Assembly (NCBI GenBank): GCA_965116115.1
Contig: OZ220486.1
Span: 3,534,001-3,598,000, forward strand
DNA from: JAPOXR01 sp965116115
GTDB lineage: Bacteria > Pseudomonadota > Alphaproteobacteria > Rhodobacterales > Rhodobacteraceae
Reading direction: 5' to 3'
DNA length: 64,000 nucleotides
Part shown: positions 45,288 to 53,701 of the stretch, one piece after another
Layout: each line of letters begins with the position of its first letter
Numbering within the stretch: the first letter of the stretch is position 1
The notes under the pieces: model-generated
What the model saw: the letters and a program-made list of their open reading frames with translations, nothing else
Database searches by the model: none
What the model was told of the DNA's origin: nothing
Translations under genes and position numbers: made by a program

Positions 45288-46250
45288 GGTGCGGGAGGTC
45301 CATGTCGTCGCAAATGATACCCTCGTGGAGAGCCCGCTTGTGATCGCCCATGTCCGCGAGGGGCTTGCGGAAATTGAGCGCGCTGCGTCTGCCTTCGATT
45401 TGCCCGTGACCGTCGCCACTACGACGCCGGATGCAGACCAGACGTTCTGGGTGAATCTCATCGGCCGAGGTTACCCCTCGCCGAACCGGTCCTTCCGCTG
45501 GTGCACTGACCGGATGAAAATCCAGCCGACAAGCCGCTATGTCCGCAGCCAGGCGAGCCTTGCTGGCGAAGTCATTCTGCTCCTCGGTGTTCGCCGCAGC
45601 GAAAGCGCCGCTCGGGCTGGCATCGTTGCCCGTTACGATAATGGCGGGCGTCTGCATCCGCATAGCGACCTAAAGGGATGCTTCATTTTTCGTCCCATTC
45701 TCGAACTTGATACAGACAATGTTTGGGAGTTTCTTGCCCTGAACTCCCCACCTTGGGGCGGTAGCCACCAACGCCTAATCGACCTATATCGAGATGCTGG
45801 TGGCGGAGAATGCCCGGTCGTCACTTCATTCGAGGACGCGCCTTCATGCGGCACCAATTCTTCTCGGTTTGGCTGCTGGACTTGCACTTTGGTCGATAAG
45901 GACCGGAGCCTTGCTGGCTTTGTTGAAGCCGGTCATAGTCGCTTTACTCCGCTACTGGAATTTCGCGACTGGCTTGTCAGCATCCGCAATGAGCCTCACC
46001 GCCGCCTAGCGCGGCGACGAAATGGCACCTTTGCGTTTCGGGACGGTGTGCACCTTCCTGGACCATTTAGCTTGGCTACTCGCAAAGAAATCCTTGATCA
46101 CTTACTTGCACTACAGACGGAAATGCAAGTGCCGCTGATAAGCGACGAAGAATTGGAAAGAATTCGATTACTATGGGGTCAAGACTTTGCTAAGCGAATC
46201 GAACGAAGCATCTCGAAGCAAAAGGTTTCTGGCTAGGGAGATGGGTGACA

Positions 46251-46469
46251 ATGATGACTAATATCGTCCTTTTACGAACCGAATCCGGCCGGCGGCTTGT
46301 TGAGCGCAAATGTAATGCTGCCGAACTCAATATAGAAGTTTTGGAAAAACTTATCGATGTCCAAATCAGGCAACTAGGGAAGCAGAAGCGCCGTGGAATA
46401 TGGGACGATATTGATGCAGTGTTCGACAGATGGGACGAAGACAGAAGATTACATGAGGTTGCAGAGTAA
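46251..46469 (+). CDS. Small protein between dndC and dndD
   Basis: 72 residues from ATG 46251 (GGGAG 10 bases before; GTG 46245 is an alternative). It is acidic/basic mixed and helical, with LNIEVLEKLIDVQIRQL, the stretch KQKRRGIWDDIDAVFDRWDE and no Cys. It starts 15 bases after dndC and its stop TAA touches the dndD ATG, so it is part of the dnd operon and probably translationally coupled. I know no standard dnd gene of this size in this position. Confidence 0.7.
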   Translation: MMTNIVLLRTESGRRLVERKCNAAELNIEVLEKLIDVQIRQLGKQKRRGIWDDIDAVFDRWDEDRRLHEVAE

Positions 46470-48533
46470 ATGTACCTCCGCAGTGTTCAACTCCTCAATT
46501 GGCGTTCCTACCGTAACGCCAGATTCGACTTCCCAAAGCCGGTCGGCGGGAAGAATGTAACCATTATCATGGCACCGAATGAATATGGCAAAACATCATT
46601 CTTCGAATCAATTGCCCTTGGATTGTTCGGACGGGAAGGGATCGAGCTTGTTTTGCGCGCTCGTGGTGACAGCGATAGCAGGGTGAATTATAGCAGGCTG
46701 CTGGAAGGCATTTTGCATCGTCGCGCTGTCGACACTGGATCCATCTCGTGCAGCGTATTGCTTGATTGGGAAGACAACTACGGAGAACCCATACGAATAA
46801 GAAGAACTTGGCACTTTAATGCATCAGGACGGCATAAATCGAATGATGATGAATTAATAATTTATGAAGGGTCCAACAGACATCCTTTGTCTGCTCCGGC
46901 GGCTGCGCTAGACAAGGATTCTTGGTATCGAGGGTGGATAAAGCAAAGCTTTTTGGAACCAAGTTTAGCTCGTTTCTTCCTTTTTGATGGCGAAGAGGTT
47001 CAGAGTCTCGCCAAATTCGACGCCAAACACCAGGTCAGGGAAGGTATAAAGGGGTTGTTAGGTTTACCGATTTTGGAAGAGGTTAAGAGTTCCCTTGAAG
47101 AATATGCTCGAAAACGTGATAATTCCGTGCGAAGAAGTATGGCAGCCTCCGTGAATACTATTAATGCTCTGCGGCGGGATATAGGAGGCCTTGAGGCACG
47201 AATTAGGGAAAGGAAGAAAGCGCAAGATGGCGCCGGTGGCACGTTGCGACGGCTTGGTGGAGAAATAGATGAGTTGGAGCGCCGGCTTGCGGGGCGGCAG
47301 GGCGACACAACAGACCTTCTCAGGGCCTTGATTGAGGAAGAGAAAGCTTATGAGAACCAAGCGGAGCAGGCGCTTAGCAAGTTGGAAACCCTGTTGGCTG
47401 GGGATGTGGCATTGGCGTTGGCAGGCGTTGCGCTTAGGCAGGAGACTGTTGGCCAGTTGCAATCCGAAGCGATAAGGGAAAAATGGGAGGCCGGCAGGTC
47501 GGAGGGGAGCCGAAATCTCGGCAGATTCGCCGACGATTTGGCCACCCGGCTGAGTGAGTTGACGCCGCCTATCCGTGGAGACGAGAATGAGGCTGTGGTG
47601 GAGGCGGCAAAGGCCGCATGGGAGGCACTTTGGCATCCGCTGCCGGCGGGATGTGCGGAGGCATATCTCCATCCTTCTCTGATGGGGATGTCGCGTGACT
47701 GCGCAGTTGGGCGTTTGGAGAGCGTTGATCGTCTGGTTGCAACGGACATCCTTTCTGAGATGCGACGTTTTAATGCCGCTCGGGATATGTTGGAAATAAA
47801 AAGGAAGGAACATCGAGAATTCGATGCAATTGCACCAGAATTGGAAGAACTAAACCGATGTTACGGTAGCCGCATGGAGCAGCGGAGGAAATGTAAAGAT
47901 GAACTTAATATGATACAACGAGAAATTGACGCTGCTACTTCCGAATTAGAGAAGAAACAGGGGGAGTTGGTGCGATTGATAAAGGGAAAAGAAGGAACGG
48001 AACCGGCGTTGAGGCGGGCAGAAGATGCCAGAGCGTATGCTAAATTAATTGACGACCTAACCGAAGATGCAGTTAATCTAGAGGCGGACGCGGTTGGACA
48101 GGAAATGACAAAAACCTGGAAAGCAATGGCACATCATGCCGACCGGATTGATCGAATTGAAATTTCGCCAAATTTCGAGATTCGGATGCTGACTCCCGAT
48201 GGCGTAGACTTACACCAGATAGAGAAATCTGCGGGAGCCAATCAGGTTTTTACCCAAGCGTTGATTACAGCAATCACAAAGGTCAGCGAACGAATTTTTC
48301 CTTTCGTAATAGATACTCCGTTGGCGCGGCTAAGTAGGGAGCAAAGATTGGGCGTACTTAGAACGTTTGCTCAACAACCCGGACAGGTGATTTTGCTGTC
48401 GACGGATCAAGAAGTTGTGGACGACAAATTCAATGCAATTAGTGATCGCGTAGGGACGTACTACAAACTAGAGCTTGCCCATGAACGGGGAGTTGCGGTT
48501 ACAACTGTTAGCTCGGTGGTGCTGCGGAGTTAG
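46470..48533 (+). CDS. dndD: DNA sulfur modification protein DndD (SMC-like ATPase)
   Basis: 687 residues. The N-terminus LLNWRSYRNARFDFPKPV leads to the P-loop IIMAPNEYGKTSF; the middle is long coiled coil; the C-terminus has SAGANQVFTQALI (signature position) and FPFVIDTPLARLSREQR (Walker B and D-loop), the standard DndD end. It is thought to provide ATP-dependent DNA opening or nicking for sulfur insertion with DndC. DNA here is clearly more AT-rich than the surroundings, which suggests horizontal acquisition. The gene is intact. Confidence 0.9.
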   Translation: MYLRSVQLLNWRSYRNARFDFPKPVGGKNVTIIMAPNEYGKTSFFESIALGLFGREGIELVLRARGDSDSRVNYSRLLEGILHRRAVDTGSISCSVLLDWEDNYGEPIRIRRTWHFNASGRHKSNDDELIIYEGSNRHPLSAPAAALDKDSWYRGWIKQSFLEPSLARFFLFDGEEVQSLAKFDAKHQVREGIKGLLGLPILEEVKSSLEEYARKRDNSVRRSMAASVNTINALRRDIGGLEARIRERKKAQDGAGGTLRRLGGEIDELERRLAGRQGDTTDLLRALIEEEKAYENQAEQALSKLETLLAGDVALALAGVALRQETVGQLQSEAIREKWEAGRSEGSRNLGRFADDLATRLSELTPPIRGDENEAVVEAAKAAWEALWHPLPAGCAEAYLHPSLMGMSRDCAVGRLESVDRLVATDILSEMRRFNAARDMLEIKRKEHREFDAIAPELEELNRCYGSRMEQRRKCKDELNMIQREIDAATSELEKKQGELVRLIKGKEGTEPALRRAEDARAYAKLIDDLTEDAVNLEADAVGQEMTKTWKAMAHHADRIDRIEISPNFEIRMLTPDGVDLHQIEKSAGANQVFTQALITAITKVSERIFPFVIDTPLARLSREQRLGVLRTFAQQPGQVILLSTDQEVVDDKFNAISDRVGTYYKLELAHERGVAVTTVSSVVLRS

Positions 48534-48539
48534 GCGAAA

Positions 48540-50066
48540 ATGGCGCTTGGTATAGAAGACCTCTATTCGTCGAGTTTTCGGCCGCCACGATTGGCCGACG
48601 AGGCATGCGAGCGGCTTCGACGAGTATTGGGGGAGGGACCGCGATATATGGTGGCGCGGCTGGCAATTGCGCGCTCTTTAGCTCTTACAGAACCGCCCTT
48701 GAGTTTGACCAGCGGCGAGGCGAATAGTAGGGCCAACCCTATTCCAGGCAGGAATCTGTTTGGCGATAGTGGTGACCTGGCAGCTTGGCTTGCATTATTT
48801 GTTCAAAGAACTGGCAGCCCGGATATGTCGCGAAGGCAGTTTCAGGCTCTTCTGGCCGGTCACTGGACGCGTGGAGCTGAACTTTTGGAGGACGACTGGG
48901 AGCAATCCGGCCGCGACTTGGGACGCTTCGTGGCGCGGCTTGCTGAGCTTGCCAGTCTTCCGGGAGACAGTGGCGGAGGTGGACTCGGCCCCGCCCCGCC
49001 GACACCGACGATAGCCGGGGAGCTACGCCTTACTGTTGGAGAGGTCGCCAAAGACGCCAGAACGGGTGAAGAAGTCGTGTTTGCCTTGAACGGTGCAGGC
49101 GGCAGCCCTCATATGGCCATCATGGGCGGCGTGGGGTCGGGGAAGACCAGAACCGCCGTTCACATGCTTAAGGAATTGCGCCGCTTCGGCGAGACACCGT
49201 TGCTCGCTTTCGATTTCAAGGGCGACTTGGCCGAGAATCTCGCCGCAACATACGGTGCGAATGTCCTGCGCCCGCCCGACACGCCGGTACCGCTCGATGT
49301 GTTGAATGTGTCCTCGGATAGCGAGAACGCCATCAAGCAGGCAGCATCCCGTATCCGGGAAGCGTTCGTTTCCGTCAAAACCAGCCGAATAGGGGGCGTA
49401 CAATCGGAAGCGCTTTGGGAAGCCGTTGCGGCGGCTTTGCGGACACGTATCGGAACCGAGGCTGCGACCTTGACCGATGTCACCCGCTCGCTCGGCGTCG
49501 TATATGAAGAACGGGACCGTAAGCCGGATGAGTTGACGGCCCTGTTGAACGAGTTGACGCGGTTCGACCTGTTCATACCGACGGAGGCTCCCGCCGATTT
49601 CTTCTCCCGAAGCTGGATCGTTCAGTTGCCGCAGGACGGCTCAGACGAAACACGGCGACTTATCGTCAATCTGATGCTCAATGCTCTCGATAGATGGCTG
49701 AACGGGCTGCCGGATGCCCCATTGGATGCCGAAGGCCGGCGTACGGTGCGTCATGTCACTTTGCTTGACGAAGCGCATGTCATTCTCAGGACCAGATTGC
49801 CGGCCTTGGCGAATCTGGTTCGCATGAGCCGATCCAAAGGCGGCGTTCTGTTGCTGGCGTCGCAGTCGCCAGATGACTTCGAGGGGGCTGAGGACGCCTA
49901 TCTGGACAATATGGGCCTGACTCTGGCGTTCAACACACAGGCCAAGCCTGGGCCGACAAGAAGAATTTTCGGCGACGGGCTTTCCCTTACCAGCTTGGGT
50001 GTCGGCGAAGCACTGTGCCGCATCAGGGCCGAGGCGAAAACACGAAGAGTTACGGCTTGGACCTGA
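48540..50066 (+). CDS. DndE domain fused to a HerA/FtsK-like ATPase
   Basis: 508 residues. Residues 1-140 match DndE: SFRPPRLADEACERLRRVL, ARLAIARSLALTEPP and RRQFQALLAGHW. After a Gly/Pro linker (140-160) comes an ATPase: P-loop GGVGSGKT (196-203), LLAFDFKGDLAENLA near 218 and Walker B VTLLDEAHVIL near 403, then LLLASQSPDDF. DndE alone is about 110-130 residues and binds nicked DNA; the added motor resembles HerA-type translocases. It starts 6 bases after dndD. It might combine modification with DNA translocation. The frame is complete. Confidence 0.85.
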   Translation: MALGIEDLYSSSFRPPRLADEACERLRRVLGEGPRYMVARLAIARSLALTEPPLSLTSGEANSRANPIPGRNLFGDSGDLAAWLALFVQRTGSPDMSRRQFQALLAGHWTRGAELLEDDWEQSGRDLGRFVARLAELASLPGDSGGGGLGPAPPTPTIAGELRLTVGEVAKDARTGEEVVFALNGAGGSPHMAIMGGVGSGKTRTAVHMLKELRRFGETPLLAFDFKGDLAENLAATYGANVLRPPDTPVPLDVLNVSSDSENAIKQAASRIREAFVSVKTSRIGGVQSEALWEAVAAALRTRIGTEAATLTDVTRSLGVVYEERDRKPDELTALLNELTRFDLFIPTEAPADFFSRSWIVQLPQDGSDETRRLIVNLMLNALDRWLNGLPDAPLDAEGRRTVRHVTLLDEAHVILRTRLPALANLVRMSRSKGGVLLLASQSPDDFEGAEDAYLDNMGLTLAFNTQAKPGPTRRIFGDGLSLTSLGVGEALCRIRAEAKTRRVTAWT

Positions 50067-50530
50067 TAACTCGTGCCTGCCCAAAAATGTACAACCGTGC
50101 GATTCTATTGGCGAAAGCGTGATATAGAGGGGGCGAAGAATCTCGCTTTGGGGCGGGAATTGACCGATCAGACCGGGAATCCGCCGGATTGTCGGAAAAC
50201 TTCGCGAGAATTGCCACGCGAAACGTTATCCGCCCGCAGCTGGAATTGGGCCAGGTTGCGCTGGATTCTCGGTTGGAAGGGCTCTGTGCCGCTGCGAATC
50301 GGCAGGAATCCCCTTGGAAACGGAGCACCCGGAGGCCCCGGGAGTAGATCAAACCCGAAATTTCGCCGGAAGGTCAGCCAAAACGGTCATTTCCGCGCGG
50401 GCACTAACTCCAAGCGCCTTCCTCACCCCCGCGCCTCCTCCAGCGCCATCGCCGCGCCTCGCACGCCAACCGTGACACGCCTGCCGCCTAGGCGTAGCAT
50501 GGCGGGAGACCGGGGAGCGGAGGTCATGAC
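50067..50530. other. Intergenic after the dnd operon
   Basis: 464 bases without a supportable gene. It contains the left copy of a 36-base direct repeat (50423-50458). The long plus-strand frame here has no coding character. Confidence 0.45.
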
Positions 50531-51160
50531 ATGAGCGCAGGCGCGGCCTTACGCCGGAAGCGGTCGGCCCGCAAAGCGACCTACCGGGACGTGCTCGACG
50601 CGCCAGCGCATATGGTGGCCGAGATCGTCCGGGGTGCGCTGCATACGCAGCCGCGGCCGGCCAATCTCCACGCCATAGCCGGCTCCACGCTCGGCATGGA
50701 AATCGGCGGCCCGTTCCAGAGGGGGCGCGGCGGGCCGGGCGGCTGGTGGATCGTTTTCGAGCCGGAACTTCATTTCGGCGAGGACATACTGGTGCCGGAC
50801 CTCGCCGGCTGGCGCCGCGAGCGCATGCCGGAGCCTCCCGACGAGGCCTATTTCACGCTCGCGCCCGATTGGGTGTGCGAGGTACTCTCCCCCTCGACTC
50901 GGAAATTCGACCTGGAGGAAAAACGCCCGGTCTATGCGCGGGAAGGCGTCGGCCATCTCTGGTTCGTCGATCCGGCCGCAAGGACGCTGGAGGCGTTCGC
51001 CCTGCTGGACAGCGCATGGTCTCCGGCCGGGGCTGCGCGGGAGGCAGAGCTGGTGCGCCTGCCGCCTTTCGAGGCGGTGGCCTTCCCGCTCGACGCGCTC
51101 TGGCCCTGACGCGGGCGGGCGGGTTCACCCCCGCGCGTCCTCCAGCGCCATCGCCGCGCC
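50423..51160. repeat. 36-bp direct repeats flanking the Uma2 gene
   Basis: 50423-50458 and 51125-51160 are identical but for one base, and start TCACCCCCGCG. On the minus strand both read as the same C-terminal peptide end (AAMALEDARG or AAMALEEARG and a stop), so they look like duplicated 3' ends of one gene. This could be a site-specific integration footprint or remains of a gene duplication; the 702 bases between copies hold the Uma2 gene. Confidence 0.6.
50531..51109 (+). CDS. Uma2 family PD-(D/E)XK endonuclease-like protein
   Basis: 192 residues. EPELHFGEDILVPDLAGWRR holds the D of the nuclease fold, and DWVCEVLSPSTRKFDLEEKR followed by PVYAREGVGHLWFVDP holds the E-x-L...K region, the hallmark of Uma2 (DUF820). 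The family is abundant in cyanobacteria and other mobile-rich genomes, with unknown cellular role. It stands alone between direct repeats. Frame intact, start at ATG 50531 with no strong SD. Confidence 0.85.
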   Translation: MSAGAALRRKRSARKATYRDVLDAPAHMVAEIVRGALHTQPRPANLHAIAGSTLGMEIGGPFQRGRGGPGGWWIVFEPELHFGEDILVPDLAGWRRERMPEPPDEAYFTLAPDWVCEVLSPSTRKFDLEEKRPVYAREGVGHLWFVDPAARTLEAFALLDSAWSPAGAAREAELVRLPPFEAVAFPLDALWP

Positions 51161-51245
51161 CTTCTCGACAATCATGATGGTGGGGCTGCGGGCGTGCTGC
51201 GCGACCGGGCGGCGGGGTCCGCGGCGCGGGCGAACCGGGTGGATG

Positions 51246-51440
51246 CCCCTTTGCAAGAAACCGCTTTTCTTCAGCGCCTAAATCCGGCAACGGTCAAACC
51301 GGGTCAAGCGATTAAAGCCCGACGGTATGCGATTCCCTCCGTTTTCATCATAGAGGGTATCGCACCCGCTTGATCCGCATATGTCATATAGATCCGCCTG
51401 AATCGCGGTTTACAAATGGAGCAATGCATTCCGGAGTGTA
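51246..51440 (-). mobile_element. IS30 5'-end fragment
   Basis: Corresponds to 4290-4485 of the intact IS30 copy: the codons for the transposase N-terminus (CFNRLTRFDRC-like, with changes) and the leader up to CGGAGT, at roughly 85 percent similarity by eye. The rest of the transposase is missing. Confidence 0.75.
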
Positions 51441-51503
51441 ATCGGGATATTGTTATCCGGGTATAATCGTGGTATGATATGTGGTGTCTTATAGAGAGGC
51501 CCC

Positions 51504-52640
51504 ATGTTCTGTCGTGCAAAAGTCAGCGGATCTCACACCTACCTCCAGATCGTCGAAAACCGCCGCGAGGGCAAAAAGGTCCGCCAGCGCGTCATCGCAA
51601 CGCTGGGCCGCCTCGACCGTCTCCGGGAAAGCGGTGCCCTCGACCGGCTGCTGCAATCGGCAAGCCGCTTCTCCGACCGACCTAATGACGTTTGCCGCCC
51701 AGTCGGGGAGCGATAACGGGACGGACGGCACCGAGCTGCGCCGCATCGGCCCCGCCCTAGTAGTTTGACATTGTTATATTGATGGATGGAAATAGTGAAG
51801 TAGACGCTCCAGTATATTAAGCTTGTTGTTTCTGGTTTCTTCTCTCAACCTATTTTTACTATCAATTCTGCTGTGTCGGACTACTAGCTTTCAAGCGGCT
51901 TCAGCGGGACAGCGGCTGCCAAGGGATCATGCACGGGCTGTGCTTGCCGGGCGGCGCTTCCGGTTCGAAGTCGAGCGCACCGTCTTCGCCAGCGTGCTTC
52001 ACCGCAGCATGGTCTCGGGATCCGACCGCGCCGCACGGCCCGGGCTTGGATGCGCGACCAGTTCATCGACAGGGGCGGCGGGTCTAGAGCTTCAGCATCT
52101 TTACCGGGCGACAGCGCAGCTGAGAGAACCGCTGACGACGGGCGGTCATGACCACGCGACGCAAGCGCCACACTGCGTCAAGGACTGGTTCGAGGGGGTG
52201 CTTGTGTCATCGCGACCCGTTTACCGAACCAGCACCTGCCAGAAACCCGTAACATGCTGACGACTATGTGAGAAGAATTGCAGTATCTGAGGAACGAAGA
52301 ATCATTAATTGTGATGTTATGATTGCCTGTTCAGGTTGGAATCAGCGTGAATCTGGTCAGGAAAGGCAAATCTTCGTTTCCCTGAAATCCGTGAATCACT
52401 CTTTTAATTCAATTGGTTATAGGTTTTCCAGCAGGCACGAACTGGGCTTGGTGTTCTTCGACACTGCCTCACTTTACGTCACCGGCTAAGGCGGTCAAAT
52501 GATCAGGCGTTTCGGGCACTCGAAAGACTGCCGTCAGATGGTGCTGAGCCTGATGCTTTGGCAGCGGATCGGGGGATTGTCCAGGATTGTCAGCAAGCGG
52601 ACCATGGCGGCAATCAAGGCACGGGGCTGATATTGCATGG
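51504..52640 (+). pseudogene. IS1634/IS4-type transposase relic interrupted by a MITE
   Basis: It opens MFCRAKVSGSHTYLQIVENR and goes on to RQRVIATLGRLDRLRESG, the typical IS1634-type start. It shifts frame near 51685, is cut at 51757 by an IS630-derived MITE, and resumes after it (FKRLQRDSGCQGIMHGL, then LAGRRFRFEVERTVFASVLH). The first catalytic Asp region is still visible as ELGLVFFDTASLYVTG near 52450-52490. The 3' end fades after about 52640. Several frames are needed, so it is non-functional. Confidence 0.75.
51757..51887. mobile_element. IS630-derived MITE (131 bp)
   Basis: The ends are CTAGTAGTTTGACATTG at the left and ...TGTGTCGGACTACTAG at the right, matching respectively the right and left ends of the IS630 copies at 35307 and 40785. 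The interior has no coding sequence. Deleting it with one CTAG restores the host IS1634 frame (PAL then AFKRLQRD), so the pre-insertion site CCCTAGCTT is known. Confidence 0.8.
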
Positions 52641-52668
52641 AGGATATATACGAAAGTGCCCAAGCCTG

Positions 52669-52995
52669 TTATCTGACGCATTCGAACAGATGGTGCATGA
52701 CGCAGTCTGAGAGGCCGCAGAACGTGTTCCCGCCAAACACCTGATTGCCGACGATGTAGCTGGGGCCCGTAAAGCACACCGTGCTTCCGCACGATTGCCG
52801 CTCGCTCAGATAGAGAGGGACACGCGGCCATGGAGCGCACAGCCTTTCCGCGCTTTCTCCTCGACCTAAGGCAGGGGCCTCATCGTCGCCATCCTGAACG
52901 ATCACCTTGTCCGCTTGAAGGTTAACAATGGCAATTGAGGTGGACCGTCTTGCCCCTGCGAACGAAATCGTCCCTATAACCAGAAGGGATGCCAC
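52669..52995 (-). CDS. Small exported Cys-containing protein, hypothetical
   Basis: 108 residues from a GTG at 52995 with AGG 6 bases upstream. The first 16 residues (ASLLVIGTISFAGARR) could be a weak signal. The second half contains six Cys (RLCAP, QSCGSTVC, TFCGLSDC, FECV), implying disulfides. No family recognised. It lies at the decaying end of the IS1634 relic on the opposite strand, so a chance frame is possible. Confidence 0.4.
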   Translation of the reverse strand: MASLLVIGTISFAGARRSTSIAIVNLQADKVIVQDGDDEAPALGRGESAERLCAPWPRVPLYLSERQSCGSTVCFTGPSYIVGNQVFGGNTFCGLSDCVMHHLFECVR

Positions 52996-53012
52996 ACTCG
53001 ACCTAATATCGG

Positions 53013-53175
53013 TCAGGGTCCGTCCTTACGGCTGACCCGCACGGGCCGCTTGAGATAGTCCCAATCATCCTCGCGGCGCGGTTATAAACGCGCGCAGCAC
53101 ATTCTCCGGGCTGTCGGGTGTCGGGTTCGGCTCCGGCTTCTTCACCGGGCGGCCGCGCTTGCGGGTCTCGGTCAT
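53013..53175 (-). pseudogene. Small RGRP-type protein gene with a frameshift
   Basis: A strong SD (GGGGAGG) precedes ATG 53175. The frame reads ETRKRGRPVKKPEPNPTPDS and PENVLRAFITAP, then hits a stop at 53065; the continuation in another frame reads DDWDYLKRPVRVSRKDGP and ends at 53013. Small proteins with KRGRPxKKPEPxPxxDTPENI and a WxYLK end are widespread in Proteobacteria, and their function is unknown. One indel separates the parts, so this is a broken copy or a sequencing slip. Confidence 0.5.
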
Positions 53176-53341
53176 GGGTTCCTCCCCTGCCAGCAAAGCA
53201 TGACACACGAGATTGTGGAAGCGAAGTGCCTTCGACAGGTCCGGTTTTTTCCTTGTCACCGCTTGACGAATGCCCGATCAATCACTTGGTGTCGGAGGCC
53301 TGTCTCTGATGCGGGGGCCTTCAACGAAAGGAGGAAGAGCT

Positions 53342-53602
53342 ATGTCGGCAGGACCGGGCACGACAACCCTACAAGACGAAATCGCCGCTTACGATCAGAT
53401 GCGGGACACTCTCGAAACCGAGCATCTTGGTCGATGGGTGGTCATCTGCAATCGAGAACTGGTTGGGAACTATGACGACCTCCAGCAAGCCGCAGAGGTC
53501 GCGGTGGAACGGTTCGGGCGGGGGCCGTATCTCATCAAGAAAGTAGGAGAAGGTCCTGTGACCTTGCCTGCATCCGCTCTCTATGTGCCTATCCATGCTT
53601 GA
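53342..53602 (+). CDS. DUF5678-like small protein
   Basis: 86 residues from ATG 53342, with GGAGGAAGAG directly upstream; longer frames upstream lack this site. The core LGRWVVICNRELVGNYDDLQ and VERFGRGPYLIKKVG is the typical DUF5678 pattern (KWVVI..GELVG.Y.....A......G......V). It overlaps the aspartic protease-like gene by 8 bases, a common pairing of these families. Function unknown. Confidence 0.7.
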   Translation: MSAGPGTTTLQDEIAAYDQMRDTLETEHLGRWVVICNRELVGNYDDLQQAAEVAVERFGRGPYLIKKVGEGPVTLPASALYVPIHA

Positions 53603-53701
53603 AGTGCAATGCGGGCCGATGCCAGAGGGTGCACAGTCCTCTCTGGCCGCCGAGTTGCTTGAGCAATTTGGCCCTGCCTTGGACGTTCAAGTGGGATATG
53701 A

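Larger units (their letters stand above)
42541..46236 (+). pseudogene. dndC: DNA sulfur modification protein DndC, split by an IS
   Basis: The 5' part (42541-42715) encodes IADEYAQPHSKPWIIGFSGG with the PP-loop SGGKDST; the 3' part (45296-46236) carries RWCTDRMKI and CGTNSSRFGCWTCTLVDKD, the Cys set that binds the Fe-S cluster. Removing the IS and one copy of the 8-bp duplication restores one frame of 371 residues (joining SDRVR to EVHVV). DndC activates and transfers sulfur to the DNA backbone with DndD and DndE. The GTG start follows GGGGTAA. Upstream dndA and dndB are absent. As it stands the gene is broken. Confidence 0.9.

Noticed and set aside
50073..50534. 153-codon plus-strand frame after the dnd operon
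   Set aside because: No SD, no motif, abnormal composition, and it runs into the direct repeat that belongs to a minus-strand gene tail.
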